Assembly: GCA_019454045.1 (NCBI GenBank)
Contig: SKCR01018459.1
Location: 434,001 to 498,000 of the forward strand
Direction: 5' to 3'
DNA length: 64,000 nucleotides
Source: Zanthoxylum bungeanum
Taxonomy: Eukaryota > Streptophyta > Magnoliopsida > Sapindales > Rutaceae
Shown piece by piece: positions 1-11,039 of the stretch (its first letter is position 1; the number at the start of each line of letters is the position of its first letter). The position numbers and the translations under genes were made by a program. The notes beneath the pieces were generated by a model, which saw only the letters and a list, made by a program, of their open reading frames with translations, made no database searches and was not told the DNA's origin.

Positions 1-1
1 T

Positions 2-853
2 TCATCTGGATTAACTTATCCCAACTCCTCAAGTTTGGGAGTAAACCCATCACCAGCACATTCACAGCTGCAGTCCTTGGTATCTGCACCTATGTTTTTT
101 CCCCCGAGTTCTGAAAGGATTGACCCAAATTCAGTCCAGTCAGCCTTTTCTTTTAGCATGGTAACTCGGGATGTCATACAGAGTGGGAACCAGTGGACGG
201 AGAGTTCTCAAAGGGATACCAGTAGAATCTTGCAGTATGATCCTTCTTCCATGGCCAATGACATTCAGAACCCTGACCTATACAAGGCTGTCACAAGTGG
301 ATCCCAGGAGCACTTCTCCGATGATTTTCCATCCTGTACATCTGGACGTCAAACCCAAGGTGTTTTAGCAGATGAGTTCCCGCATCTTGATATCATCAAT
401 GACTTGCTTGACGATGAACATAGTTTTGGGATGGCAGCTGGGGCAAGCACAGTTCTGCAGTCCCTTAGCAGTGGGCCACACATACTGAGTGGGCAGTTTT
501 CTTTTCCTTGTGATGTGAGCATGTCGAGTGTCATGGGGTCCGCGGCTGGCTCATGTAGGTTTGAGCGGACAGAGAGTTATCATGATGATGGGTTCCAAAT
601 GGGGTATAGCTCTTCTGGTGGCCATTTTGACTCCGCAAGGGAATTTATTCCTCAAGCTACTGCTCTACCCTATTCGAATGGGCAGATTGATGGGATGGTT
701 CCAACTGTGTGGCCGATGGCTGGTTCAGATATATCTTTACTGGGTATGAGAAACACAGAGGGTGAGGGTTACCCATATTTCCACCCGGAGTATTCAAATC
801 TGGCTTGTGGGGTTAATGGCTATGCGGTTTTCCAACCTTCAAATGGACATTAG
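2..853 (+). CDS. MATH/TRAF-domain protein, C-terminal part (MUSE13/14-like)
   Basis: The reading frame is open from base 2 to a TAG at 851-853, giving about 283 residues of a protein whose N-terminus lies left of the window. The segment is Ser/Gly-rich and looks disordered, with no membrane span. The acidic block DEFPHLDIINDLLDDEH (371-421) and the end YPYFHPEYSNLACGVNGY are what I recognise from the C-terminal tails of plant MATH-domain proteins such as Arabidopsis At5g43560 (MUSE14/TRAF1A). In that family the N-terminal MATH/TRAF domain, not visible here, acts as an adaptor with the SCF-CPR1 ligase in NLR immune-receptor turnover and with ATG6 in autophagy. The MATH domain being off-window is inferred. 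No intron is needed in the visible part, so it is probably the last exon. The family call rests on remembered motifs, not a search. Confidence 0.72.
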   Translation, partial: SSGLTYPNSSSLGVNPSPAHSQLQSLVSAPMFFPPSSERIDPNSVQSAFSFSMVTRDVIQSGNQWTESSQRDTSRILQYDPSSMANDIQNPDLYKAVTSGSQEHFSDDFPSCTSGRQTQGVLADEFPHLDIINDLLDDEHSFGMAAGASTVLQSLSSGPHILSGQFSFPCDVSMSSVMGSAAGSCRFERTESYHDDGFQMGYSSSGGHFDSAREFIPQATALPYSNGQIDGMVPTVWPMAGSDISLLGMRNTEGEGYPYFHPEYSNLACGVNGYAVFQPSNGH

Positions 854-1380
854 AGGAAGCTACGACGAAGCTGGCCCTCAAATTAGAGGGTTGTCTTTCC
901 CGTTGTAATAATGTATTTCAGGAAATTGTTGTGGTATGAGATTTGGGGTGAGGGTGTTATCTTTCCATGAGAAATTGTTTACGTAAAGTGTTTCTGCTTT
1001 TGTTGCATTCAGCTATTTTAATTATTTTCTTACAAATAAGGCAAAGATCATGTCCTATTGTGGTACTCTCCCCCATTGGCCCCCCTGAGCAATGTATTCA
1101 AATCGTCATGTCGTTTCAAATGTAGGGCCTCGTTAGATCCGCTTCAAAGTTTTTAAAGCTGTGCAGTATTAGATCTCCGTTTAGAGATTTTCTTGTTTTC
1201 ATTTTAAAGCAATCAGGACAAGGATAAAAAGTTTATCATCAATTGTTCTGTGGTTAATTCAATTTTCCATACAGATTCCCAAGATAGATGGGGGACCGAA
1301 ACATAACTTCAAAAAGAATTAGTAAAACTTCTTATTAGGGAAAAGTCAAAATTTCTAACTCAATGATTGGCATATGTATT
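854..1380 (+). other. 3' UTR and downstream flank of the MATH-domain gene
   Basis: No open frame is supported here. AT-rich sequence with plant-style near-upstream elements (AATAATGTA near 907 and further TTTTAATTATTTT stretches near 1018) follows the stop codon directly and is the likely 3' UTR. The cleavage site cannot be fixed by eye. Past about 1100 I see only unannotated intergenic DNA. Confidence 0.5.
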
Positions 1381-1570
1381 TTTGGTGTGTTTGATAGAGA
1401 GTATTGTATAAGTTATCTTATAAGTTATAAAACAAACGTTAGAATATAAGCTAACGTCAAAAAATAATCTCATGTGATATTATGATTTTATGAGCGTTAA
1501 CGCTAGCTTAAAGAATGCGTTTGGTAAAGTATTCTGACGCTAGTGAAACGTTCCACCAAACACACCCTAA
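1381..1570. mobile_element. MITE-like element with short terminal inverted repeats
   Basis: The left end reads TTTGGTGTGTTTG (1381-1393). The right end reads CACCAAACACACCCTA (1554-1569), whose reverse complement shares GGTGTGTTTG with the left end. The roughly 190-bp interior is AT-rich, non-coding and contains further inverted pieces (ACGTTAG near 1437 and CTAACGT near 1451, plus AGCGTTAACGCT near 1492). Size and termini fit a small non-autonomous DNA transposon of the Tourist or hAT kind. No clean target-site duplication was found, so the superfamily is left open. Confidence 0.45.
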
Positions 1571-2779
1571 TAGAATTAAGAAAATGATAATGTTATAAGG
1601 TATTTGGTCTTTTAACCTTATAAAATACAAAGGAATTACAAAATAAATACAAAAATAAAAATTAAAGACTTCGAATTCTCTGCTCATCCAAAGCCAAATA
1701 ATACATGCTCCATCGTTACAGGCCCCGCAGTTTTGACACCCCATTTCTTTGCTGTCGGTGCTGCAAGAAGACTCATTTAGAAAATGTTTCCTACTTTGGA
1801 CCTCTACAAAGCCGCGGTTCAGTAATGCAAATTATTAATAATGACATCTGGGTTTTAGGTTTATTTGGCCGGAAAAGAAGTCAAGATGCTAATCAGAAAT
1901 TAAAAATTTCAAAAGAGAAGATGAAAGACATGCTATGTTTTAGAAATTGGAAAAATTTTGAAAGAGGATGAAATTTTTTTTTTTTTTACGCAAATTAATC
2001 TGTATTTAAATGCTAAGTTTTTCAGCATAGTTTATGCGAAACCTTTTTAAGCTATATTTAGATTGATGGAAAATTATGAAATGGAGTGCAACGTAATTTG
2101 AAATATTTAAAATTTATTGTGTTAGTTCCATGTTTGTTGACAATGTCCGTAACAAAATAAATTCAATTAAGTTGTAATGAGTCTTGAATATCTCAAAGAA
2201 TTGGATAAATATTTGGTAGACTGTGCATGAAGATAGCAGATATTTGTTAGTGTTGCGTTAACGTTTGTGTTTGAAGGTGTCAAGTTTGAGTTTGGGTTCA
2301 ACGAAATTTGACAGTAGCTTCCCGTGCGACTTGTGTTCATTTTCTCATGCGAACGAAACCTTTCAGAGTATTTGCGTTCGAGGTGCGTTCGAGGTGCATT
2401 CGAGACTGTGTTCGAACGTTTTGCGGAATTGCTTGCGTTTGACACGCTTTCTTGTGACGTTCTAAGGCTATGTGTAAGTGAGTTGTTTTGGACGCATTTT
2501 TAGCCAGTTTTGCACAAGGAAAAACATATCTTTGCCCCACTTATATAAACAAATATAGAGCCACCTTATCAGTTGTTGGAAACACATTATTCCGAGTTAC
2601 AACATTGTTTGTTTTCAACCTTCTTGACAATTCACCTAAAAGAACTCTTTGGTTTCCCTGTCTTCTTTCTTTTGGTGAAATTGAGTTTTGATTAACCATC
2701 AACACAAAAACACAACACTAACCCAATTTCCTAAGCCTTCAGATTCTCTAGGAGGAAGATTGGTGCTTTGTCCCATGTG
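1571..2779. other. intergenic, no supported gene
   Basis: Frames of 60-92 codons occur on both strands (for example 1705-1971 +), but none shows a recognisable domain. A run of T lies at about 1973-1987. At 2374-2418 the unit GTGCGTTCGAG is repeated about four times with drift (GCGTTCGAG, GTGCGTTCGAG, GTGCATTCGAG, GTGTTCGAACG), a small degenerate tandem repeat. Confidence 0.6.
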
Positions 2780-2880
2780 TGTATGGAAACATGGTAAAAT
2801 GTATAGGATGATTTACTTATTTGATAATTTAGAAAGAAATAAAACAATTACTAATTTGGATAAGAATATATTTTTTTCTT
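2780..2880 (+). mobile_element. fragment related to the 3' internal part of Athila-like element F1
   Basis: The stretch containing ATTTACTTATTTGATAATTT followed by AGAAAGAAATAAAACAA aligns by eye with about 47395-47475, just upstream of the F1 polypurine tract. It is presumably a relic of an older family-F insertion. No LTR boundary is visible, and 2881-3064 holds nothing further I can identify. Confidence 0.45.
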
Positions 2881-3069
2881 TTTAGTTTTCGCTTAAATTA
2901 CTAGTCTCTGGTAATTTAAAGCACACATTTATTAAAAGAAAAATTAATCATTTTACACTTGTAGAATCTCATTAATTTAGCACATTTGTGCAATAACAAT
3001 TAAATTTATGTTTTATATATTTTTAATTTGATTTTTATTTATTGTGTAGACAAAATACTGGTTTGGAAG

Positions 3070-5103
3070 TGTTGGACAATTATGACATATAGCGTCAGCT
3101 ATTTGTATAGATCATGGTATTGTTGTACAAATTAACTATGTGACAAAGGAAATTGCTCTCTTATCATTTGTAATTAGATTACCAAAATGTATAAATGATA
3201 GGAGGACCTTATGATTAGTTCCTAGATTAAGATGATATGAGACAGTATCAATCCACGAAGGTTTAATCATTAAATATCCCTAGTCAGAGTATTATCGAGA
3301 TTGGATATCGATAATGCGTAAAAGACTAGTATTACACTTGTGCGCGTTGTGAGGGCATAACGACATAGTTCTCATATATTTGGGTATAGGATACTCATGC
3401 AAGTGTAGTAGGAGGTTGTGTTTTATCGATGGTACGGAAAACAGCTTCGCTCTGGATAGACCCATCGGAATTCCATTGGTAGTATGACTATGTGTCTATG
3501 GAAGTCGGAATCAGGGTAGGTGTATTTGGTCTTAACCTGAGACTTGTACCGCTAATATTTACGACAATCAATATACTTTGGTTTTAGGTCATCCAGGGCT
3601 TTAACAGGTTCTGTGTACGCCTCTGCTGGGTATATGAGAATCGTAGTGTGTTGGGTGTGATGTCAAGACGGAAGTATCACTCCAGTCATAGTGGAGATGA
3701 TGGTCACGTAGGATACGGAACTGGTTCTCTTATGTACTGCAGTCATCGGATAAAATGACTAGGTCATGTTTATCGATTATAGAGACTAGTTACCAGAGAT
3801 CCGATATGTGTTCGTACGGGGCAGACACAATTCCAGCCCCAAGCCTAGCACGTGACATCCGATGCTGGATCGAAATACGCAATACTACATATACTACGCC
3901 TGATATAGATCACATATTCATGTAAGGATATTTCTGGAGAATTTGGTAGGCATGACGCTTTGCTAGAAGCCAACCTTGTCTTGTAAATCGGTATAAACGT
4001 AGTACTAGGTATGTACGTGTTCGAATAATCCGACGACCGAATTTACTGCCAACATATCTGGGGATCTCATGGGTCGCTTCCCGAAGATTCACCGATGACG
4101 TATGACTCGCACTTGATTAATCTGGGATTAATTTATGATGAGAGAGAAAATTAATCTGGGATTAATTACGGAGATATTTTATCTGGGATAAAATATCATA
4201 TAAAGAGAGATAAAGATTAATTTGGAATTAATCGAGAAAATAATATATTCGATATATTATACGAAATTGGATTTCGACGCGGAATTAAAATTAGATTTTA
4301 ATTCGGGCAAACGAGTTAATTTAGAATTAATTAGTTAGCGACGTGAATAGTGATTTTGCTAGGCATAATTATTTAATTACGTCGCAACGGAAAATTCGTT
4401 AAATTAGAATTAGCGAACCCGAGCCCGGGAGTGTTTGCGAGCGCATTCACATTTCGAATTCGAGTGCGGCACGCAAGTCACATCAAGCTTCAAATCGCTA
4501 GTCACATCAAACGTCAAATCATTAGTCACTTTGAGTGATGTGACAACTTGTCACTTGATTGATGATTGATGTAAATAGTGATGTGAGTGTTTGATAGCAT
4601 TTATGCCATTTTGGAGCCAAATTTTGTGTGGACTTTGGAAAGCTTTTTACAAAATTTGGTATATGTTTTTTAATTGATTTTAGAAATCAATTTCAACCAA
4701 CACACAAAAACTCTCTCTCTTGCTTCTTTCTCCCTCTCTCACGCCCACAAGGGGCTGTTTTTCCTTCTGGTTTCACCGAGAATCACAAGGAGAAGATGAG
4801 ATGATTTGTGGCAAAAATCAAGAGTGCTAGCAACATTTGGAGGACATGCGAGGTGATAGGGAAACCCACCCGTGAGCTTGGAATCACATCACGAAAGCTT
4901 GGAGCTTGGAGTTGATTCATGGCCGAATCTTGGAGAGCCAAAACAGTGGACTGCCGTGAGCTCTAGGAAGGAAAAGCTTGAAGTTTTGTTCTTCGTCGCA
5001 TCGCTCAAACCGCTCGATGTAAGTATTCCGCAACTTCTTCGATGTATTCACATGTTGTTTCTTGCTTGATAATCGATCCTCGGGACTTAGAGATTTCCCA
5101 ACA
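3070..5103 (+). repeat. 5' LTR of A1
   Basis: This is a 2034-bp LTR, TGTTGG...CCAACA. It contains a serial hairpin region (4115-4415) and a CT-rich tract (4710-4740) after a TATATG-containing stretch that probably marks the promoter end of U3. It is directly repeated at 11040-13081. Confidence 0.95.
4115..4415 (+). repeat. run of about nine consecutive short hairpins inside the family-A LTR
   Basis: Successive imperfect palindromes sit nearly end to end: GATTAATCTGGGATTAATT, TTAATCTGGGATTAATTA, ATTTTATCTGGGATAAAAT, GATTAATTTGGAATTAATC, TAATATATTCGATATATTA, CGAAATTGGATTTCG, then three more ending with CGTTAAATTAGAATTAGCG. Most share a small loop of the form TGG, TAG or CTGGG. The block recurs at about 12090-12390, in reverse in both A2 LTRs (about 15005-15300 and 22945-23250), and in A5 at about 62630-62930. 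Confidence 0.8.
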
Positions 5104-5104
5104 A

Positions 5105-5116
5105 TGGTATCAGAGC
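5105..5116 (+). other. primer binding site (tRNA-iMet) of A1
   Basis: TGGTATCAGAGC lies one base after the LTR end. It is complementary to the 3' end of plant initiator tRNA-Met, the usual copia minus-strand primer. Confidence 0.95.
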
Positions 5117-6680
5117 GAATAAAAGCATGAAACTTGAATTTAAGGTTAAAATTGGGTAAATTGATTTTGAGCATGATTTGGTTAAATTGTTTCATTAAGT
5201 ATGCTAAATGATGTGGTATTGAAGTTTGATGGATCAATTTCATGAAATATTGTTTGGAATAATTTTTGCCCAAAATTGAGGCTTGGCCGAGAATGATGCC
5301 CTAAAAAGTCTTGGTGATTTTTTGATTTTTGATTGGATGAGTGTATGATGGAATCATGTTGGGAAGGTTGATTTATGATTTAATTGGATTGAATTCGGAA
5401 TTGATTTGAAAAAACCCTATATTGCCGAGACAAAGGAAGCATGAAATGGGTTTGATTTTGATCAATTGTGTTGGACACTAATTGTTGTTAAAGAGCATGA
5501 TTAATTAGGTTAATTGGTGTTTTGGAAATATTGATTGGGGTAATTAATTATGCTATAACCTTTGGTTAATTAAATTGTGAAATTGGATTTTTGGAATTTA
5601 ATTATGTGGGCTAATTTTGGAAATTGGGCTTGTAAAAGTTGTAATTGGGCTTATTGGGCTTGATTGTACCAAGATTGGTTTAGGCCAAATTGTTTGGATC
5701 CAATTGGGCCCAAAACCATTTCCATAAAGTCCAATTATGACTAATGGACCTTAATATTTTGATTGGGCATAATGGGCCTAAATTGGTTTATAGGCTTATG
5801 GGGTTATTCCTTGATTGGCTTTGGTTATTGGGCTTGACCCAAGTTGACCAAAAGTCCATGCCTTAAAGAAATTAATTGAAAGCCCATTGGACTTTAATTA
5901 AATTAACATTGGACGTTAATCGGACTTTGATACCCGTAACGATTAAATTTGGAATTTAAATCGTAAAGGTTCGTCAAATAAAGTGTAGTATTTAATTTGG
6001 AATTAAATAGCAAATTAGTATTAATGAAAATTGAATTGGATTTAATTTTGTAGTTTAATATAATTTGAGAATTCGTACTTTGAGTACTTATTCGCAAAAT
6101 GAGTTTGACTCGCGCAAAATCAAATCGTTGTTTGAATATTGGATGGTCACTAATATCAGATTAATTAATTGGATTAGATTGATTGATAACATGCTTGTGT
6201 GAATACATGGTTGCGATGCATGAATAATGTATATCAGATGGATATTAGATGGGTGGGGCAATTTTGGAAATTGTTGTAATAAATTTAGAATTTATTAATT
6301 GGACCTGCGTGTCCAGCCTATTACCTCCTTTCTTATTGTATTTCTCTTCTCACCTATTCCCCTCAATATAAATGAGGTTTCTTTAGAAGTGTTATAGAAC
6401 GGGTAGAAGTAAATACTTGTGCTAGCGGGAGAGAGGAAATGGAGAGATTTGATCTAGGATCAATGTGTTAAGTATCCATCCGCATATCATTATTATTTAT
6501 TTATATGCGCCTTATTATGTGTTTAGAATGCATGTGTTTAAGGGTGTATGATGATGAGACCTTAACAAAGATAATAAATTGGTTGCCAATTTGCATGCGA
6601 AAAACCCTCACAAAATATTAAGCGTTTTTCATTCCATTGAGTGATTCTTTCTCAAGATCTAAGACTGGCATTGGTTTGTT

Positions 6681-7054
6681 GGCCAAAGTCAAGGCCTTTG
6701 TCCGTCGAGGATGTGTTTGAATCACGAAAGCTTTGTTCCATATCGGTGTCTTATCCAAGTTGTGGTTTGTTGGCCAAAGTCAAGACCACTTCTTGTCTAT
6801 CGACATTGATTACGAAGCTTTTCAAGGTCAATGGGTTCCGCTTAACTGGGATCACTAAGTTTGTTGTGCCAAAGCCAAGGCTTAGTTGATTTAGAGGAAA
6901 AAGATTAGGCAATATATTGGATATATTGGCATATATAGGATATATGTTTCGGACTTGGATGTCCCCCTACTGGATCTAGGAATTGGATGGGATCCAATTG
7001 ATCTTAGAGAGATCTACCTAGTTAATTATCATACAATTGTTGGCCAAAGTCAAG
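6681..7054 (+). repeat. dispersed GGCCAAAGTCAAG motif in the A1 leader
   Basis: GGCCAAAGTCAAG occurs at 6681-6693, 6772-6784 and 7042-7054, with a variant GTGCCAAAGCCAAG at 6866-6879. The first three are preceded by (T)TTGTT or ATTGTT. The same motifs appear in A2 on the minus strand (20335-20350, 20509-20520, 20603-20620, 20695-20710). Confidence 0.8.
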
Positions 7055-7296
7055 ATTGTGTGACATTTAACGGGATCCTAGCCCACTAGGAAACATGGTT
7101 TCCCGAGTACTCCACAGAGGGTTAGAGGCTCGCCGAAAAATAGTGGGAGGCAAGTATTAAATTTGCAATAGTCGTTTAATAACTTGCCATACGCGCTCAA
7201 ATCAAATATCATTCGTCGTTAAATAAATTATTTATTAGTTGGACTAATATTTAATAGTTGTTTTATAAAAAGTTGGACTGTATTCAAACTATTCAT

Positions 7297-7506
7297 TTAT
7301 AGTTGATTATATAATTAGATTAGTAATCAATATATTTGAATTTAATTAATTAATTATAGTTGATTTTATATTAGATTATAGTAATCAATATAATTGAATT
7401 TAACCTATTAAATTATAGTTGATTATATAGTTGGACTATAGTAATCATTATAATAAATAGTACCTAAATCGTTGATTAAATAGTTGGACTATTAGAATCA
7501 AGATAA
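7297..7506 (+). repeat. AT-rich tandem repeat of about 60 bp in the A1 leader
   Basis: About four degenerate units contain ATAGTTGATTATATAGTTGG followed by TAGTAATCAATATAATTGAA. Each is partly self-complementary. The reverse-complement block is at about 19880-20112 in A2. Confidence 0.7.
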
Positions 7507-7861
7507 ATTGAAAGATTAGTGTTTAAAACATAATCCTGGGTGAAAATGTATTTAAACGACTTTAATTTTCAAATTGGGAATAAAATTTCAGGATGGTCTT
7601 GGAAACTAATAAGTTACTTTATTTGATAAAATAACATATTAGGCCTAAGCCCGGAGTTAAGCAAATAGTAAGAGCATGATGTTTGGAAGATTCATGTGAT
7701 GATAACTTTAGTGCTTAATCTATTATGCTTGCCAAATAGACTCCTTAATTTCTTAGTCAGAACTAAGGATTAGATCCTTATAGTATGATAATGAAATTGA
7801 AGGATCTTCATAGATCCATTTTTGATCTTTGAGAGGTACTAAATTGCAATAGTAAACTCTT

Positions 7862-8125
7862 GGAGAGTTAATGGCTATACTCAAGGAGTCACAGCCAAAG
7901 TTTGCAATAAGGCAAATAGCGCAAGGCGCATCTCACTTCGACGTTCGAAAGGCCAAGGCTTGGCCAAAGGCTTCTGGAGTGTGAAAAGGGCAAAGGTAAA
8001 ATCATTACAGTCTTCTGGGAAGATAAATGACATATCCCAAAATGTCTGCCTAAATTGTGGCAAACGGGATCGCGGAAACGTGACTGCCGTTTGGACAAAG
8101 CAGACATGAAGGAATTGAAGACGGT
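7862..8125 (+). pseudogene. broken gag C-terminal part of A1 (zinc knuckle)
   Basis: In a patchwork of frames the sequence gives LMAILKESQPKF near 7868, a Lys/Gly-rich stretch, and the knuckle-like CLNCGKRDRGN near 8047-8080. In copia elements the equivalent is a Cys-x2-Cys-x4-His-x4-Cys RNA-binding knuckle at the end of gag. Here the region around the His and last Cys has mutated. Frameshifts and the stop after the LKASGV-like segment prevent translation. The order relative to the protease downstream is normal for copia. Confidence 0.65.
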
Positions 8126-8149
8126 GTAAGACTCATACTTCAAATATGT

Positions 8150-9500
8150 TTGTCATAAAATGTTCACTGCTAGTATTAAAATTGGATTTTAGATACTGGA
8201 AATGGTACATAAATATGTACTGTTGTGCAGAATCTGCTGTAAGCAGGATACTGACTTCAGATGAGATTTATCTGTGAATTGGAAATGGGACGGAAGTCGC
8301 TGTTTTAACCGTAGATACCTAAGTTTAGGAACTACCCTTCGGGTGTGTACTTAAATTATGAAACTGTTAAAATGTAACTAGTTTGACTAGAAACATTATC
8401 TCTGTATCAGGGTTTAACCCGTTGCGGGTATCCTTTATATTCTAGAACACTAAAGTGTTTTATTATATAAAGATGATATTGAGATAAACACATTAGATGT
8501 GAATAACAGAATTTATATTTTGAATATAAATAAATCTCAAACATATAATATGACAAACTAATAGCTCAAACTGATTTAATCAGTTGAAACTTATTTGTGG
8601 CATTGTTGTCTGGGACACAATTTAAACAAGACTCGTATATCCACACTTTCGAAGAGTGGGTACTAGGACAGATTTGATTCTATTCAAATAAAGTCTACGA
8701 ATCTAGTTTATTGGGCAAAGTGCCTAAAACACATTTACTTAGTAAAAATGCAAGTGCCACCGATCTGTAAGCCCTTATTCATAGTGAAGCAAGTGGGCCC
8801 ATGTCTAGCTAGGCTAGAGGTGGAGAGGTGGATATGAATGTTTCGTGACCTTTACGGATGTGGCATTGCGTTATGGTTATGTGTTTCTTTTGAGACACAA
8901 ATCGTGAACTTTTAGAGTTTCGACACGAATTAGACAAACAGATCGGCTAAAGTATTAAATCGTCACGGTTAGACCATGATGAAAATACTTAAGCAATAAG
9001 TTTCTCATATACTTGAAAGAGTATAGTATTCTTTCAATGAGGACTCCTCCCGGAACACGTCAATTTGACGGTGTGTCCGAACGGATAAACCGAATTTTGT
9101 TAGACATGATAAGGTTAATCATGAGTCGCTCTGAGCTGCCATTTCATTCAACGGATAAACATAAACAGTGCATAACTTATTTTGAATAAGGTTCCATAAA
9201 AATCTGTTAGACAGATTTCACATTAGATATGAACAGGAAAGAAAACAGATTTCTCATTCCTGAAGATTTGGGTATGCTAGGCATATGTTTGGATGATACC
9301 AAACTACAACCCAAATCGGATAAGTGCCTAATTGTAGGTTATCCTAGGGATACCAAAGTATAGTACTTATACATCTCACTAGAGAACAATGTAATTGTTG
9401 CTCACCATGCGGATTTCCTAAGAGGAATACCTATATGCAGTGGTAAGTGGGAAGGAAAGTAAAACTTGATGAAAATCAGAGTAATACTATTCCAGGCACT
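8150..9500 (+). pseudogene. decayed copia protease and integrase of A1
   Basis: The protease active-site sequence L-D-T-G is visible near 8186-8200. The GAG-pre-integrase motif survives as WHCCLGHNLNKT near 8600-8635, then a very degraded integrase core. Stops occur every few dozen codons in every frame. In a working element this section would process the polyprotein and insert the cDNA. The same substitutions in the WH..LGH motif are present in A2, so the damage predates both insertions. Confidence 0.7.
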
Positions 9501-9599
9501 GATTCCTTAATGTAACACAAATAGTTCATCAAGTATGAACTATACAATAATCTTTGAATACACAAGAACCACGTAAGTCAGAGAGAGTCAGAAAATAAC

Positions 9600-10990
9600 C
9601 TGGGGTATGGGTTTATGATCTCACCTAATAAAGATGTTAATCTTATTGAGGAATACGAACTGACTACGTATGAGGAAGTGATACAAGGTATCGACTCCCT
9701 ATTATGGCAAGTGCCATGATGTCCGAAATGGATTCCATGTATATCAACTACGTTTGGATACTAGTTGATATACCGCAAGGCATTGTGCCTATTGGTACTG
9801 TATAAGTCTTCAAGGAAGACATACATGGAAGGCAACATACCAACGTACTAAGCTAGGCTTATAGCGAAAAGGTATCATTATCAACATTGTGTCGATTACA
9901 ACGAAATCTTTTACCTGCTGCCATGGTAAATCCATTTGGATAATGCTTGCTGGTGCTGCATGTTTCATTCATGAAATATGTCAGCTAAATGGAAAATCAT
10001 TTTCCTTAAAAGGAAACCTTTTGGAGGATGTTTACAACATCCTGACAGTTTTGTCGTACAAAAATAGCAAACAAGGTTTGCAGGTTATTCGATCCATGTA
10101 TGGATTGAAACAAGCATGGGTTCTCGGAACTATCGTTTTGATGTAATCATAATGGAATATGATTTAATTCAAAACCAAAATGATTTTTGTGTATATAAGG
10201 AGGTTAGTGGGAGCGCACTGATAGTAAATGTCCTGTATAATAATGACATATCATTTCTTGGAAATGACATTCCCATAAATACAATCGGTGAAAGCTTGGC
10301 TTTCATGAAAAAATTCTCCGTAGAATTCTTGGGAGAAACAACCTTTATTCTAGGAATAAGATCTACTGGGATAGATTTAAAGTTGTTGACACTCTCCGAG
10401 AAATCGTACATTAATAAATGTACGCGACCTGGTGTCTCATACGCTTTGAGCATATGGATTCACAATCGGGCCAATCCAAGTGATAGTCATTGGATTGATG
10501 TTAAGAACATCCTTTAGTATCTTATAGGAACTAATGATGCATTCCTATACTATGGAGAAGGAGAACTTGAAGTGATTGGGATCACCGTTGCAAGTTTCCT
10601 AACCGACAAAAACAACTATTAGTCACAAAATGGTACTATAAAGTTTGAATAACGGAATAGTGAGCTGGAAATCTTCCAAGCAAGATACTGTTACCGAATA
10701 AACAACAAAAGTGGATTATTGCTGCAGCTGAGGCAGCAATAGAAGCCTTCTGGATTGATTATAATCTAATTAGATTAGATAAAGTTATGTTAGCAGCTGA
10801 GCTAGGCTATAGCGCAGGCTAAAGAATTAATGGTCTCATCAACGATCCAGATATATACTTCGACTATTCATCTGATTCGTTCGGATCATACATCACGGCG
10901 ATGTGATGATCGAATAAATCGCATCAGATGATAATCATGCAAATCCGCTGACGAAAGCCTTTCCTCAGCAATTTGAGCGAACCATACATA
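9600..10990 (+). pseudogene. decayed copia reverse transcriptase and RNase H of A1
   Basis: Recognisable pieces include DVNLIEEYELTTYEEV near 9632, the KARLVAK equivalent near 9855, IRSMYGLKQAW near 10090-10120, the degraded YVDD equivalent near 10228-10250 and the RNase H region near 10690-10750. A TAA at 9803-9805 interrupts the GCKWVFK-like motif. About 50-60 residues between the thumb and the CTRPDVSYA-like motif are deleted at about 10418. Both defects are shared with A2. Two residual frames (9889-10146 and 10116-10517) are remnants, not separate genes. Confidence 0.8.
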
Positions 10991-11028
10991 GTTCGGGTGT
11001 AGGACACTCGAGTGACTGGCTATAGGCC

Positions 11029-11039
11029 AAGTGGGAGAT
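11029..11039 (+). other. polypurine tract of A1
   Basis: AAGTGGGAGAT lies directly before the 3' LTR. It is the plus-strand primer typical of plant copia elements. Confidence 0.9.

Larger units (their letters stand above)
5117..7861 (+). other. long non-coding leader of A1
   Basis: About 2.7 kb between the primer site and the first recognisable gag sequence has no frame longer than 82 codons. It contains many TTGGGC/TGGGCC motifs (5590-5900), four copies of a GCCAAAG motif (6681-7054) and an AT-rich tandem repeat (7297-7506). The N-terminal part of gag expected here is absent or unrecognisable. The same layout is kept in A2. Confidence 0.7.

Noticed and set aside
1705..1971. 88-codon plus-strand frame with several Cys residues
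   Set aside because: No family match, no spacing typical of a zinc finger, and codon use like the surrounding AT-rich DNA.
5105..5116. tRNA-like TGGTATCAGAG sequences
   Set aside because: These are primer binding sites complementary to tRNA-iMet; no tRNA gene structure is present here or at the other sites.
10116..10517. 133-codon frame in A1
   Set aside because: A remnant of copia RT joined across an internal deletion, not an independent gene.
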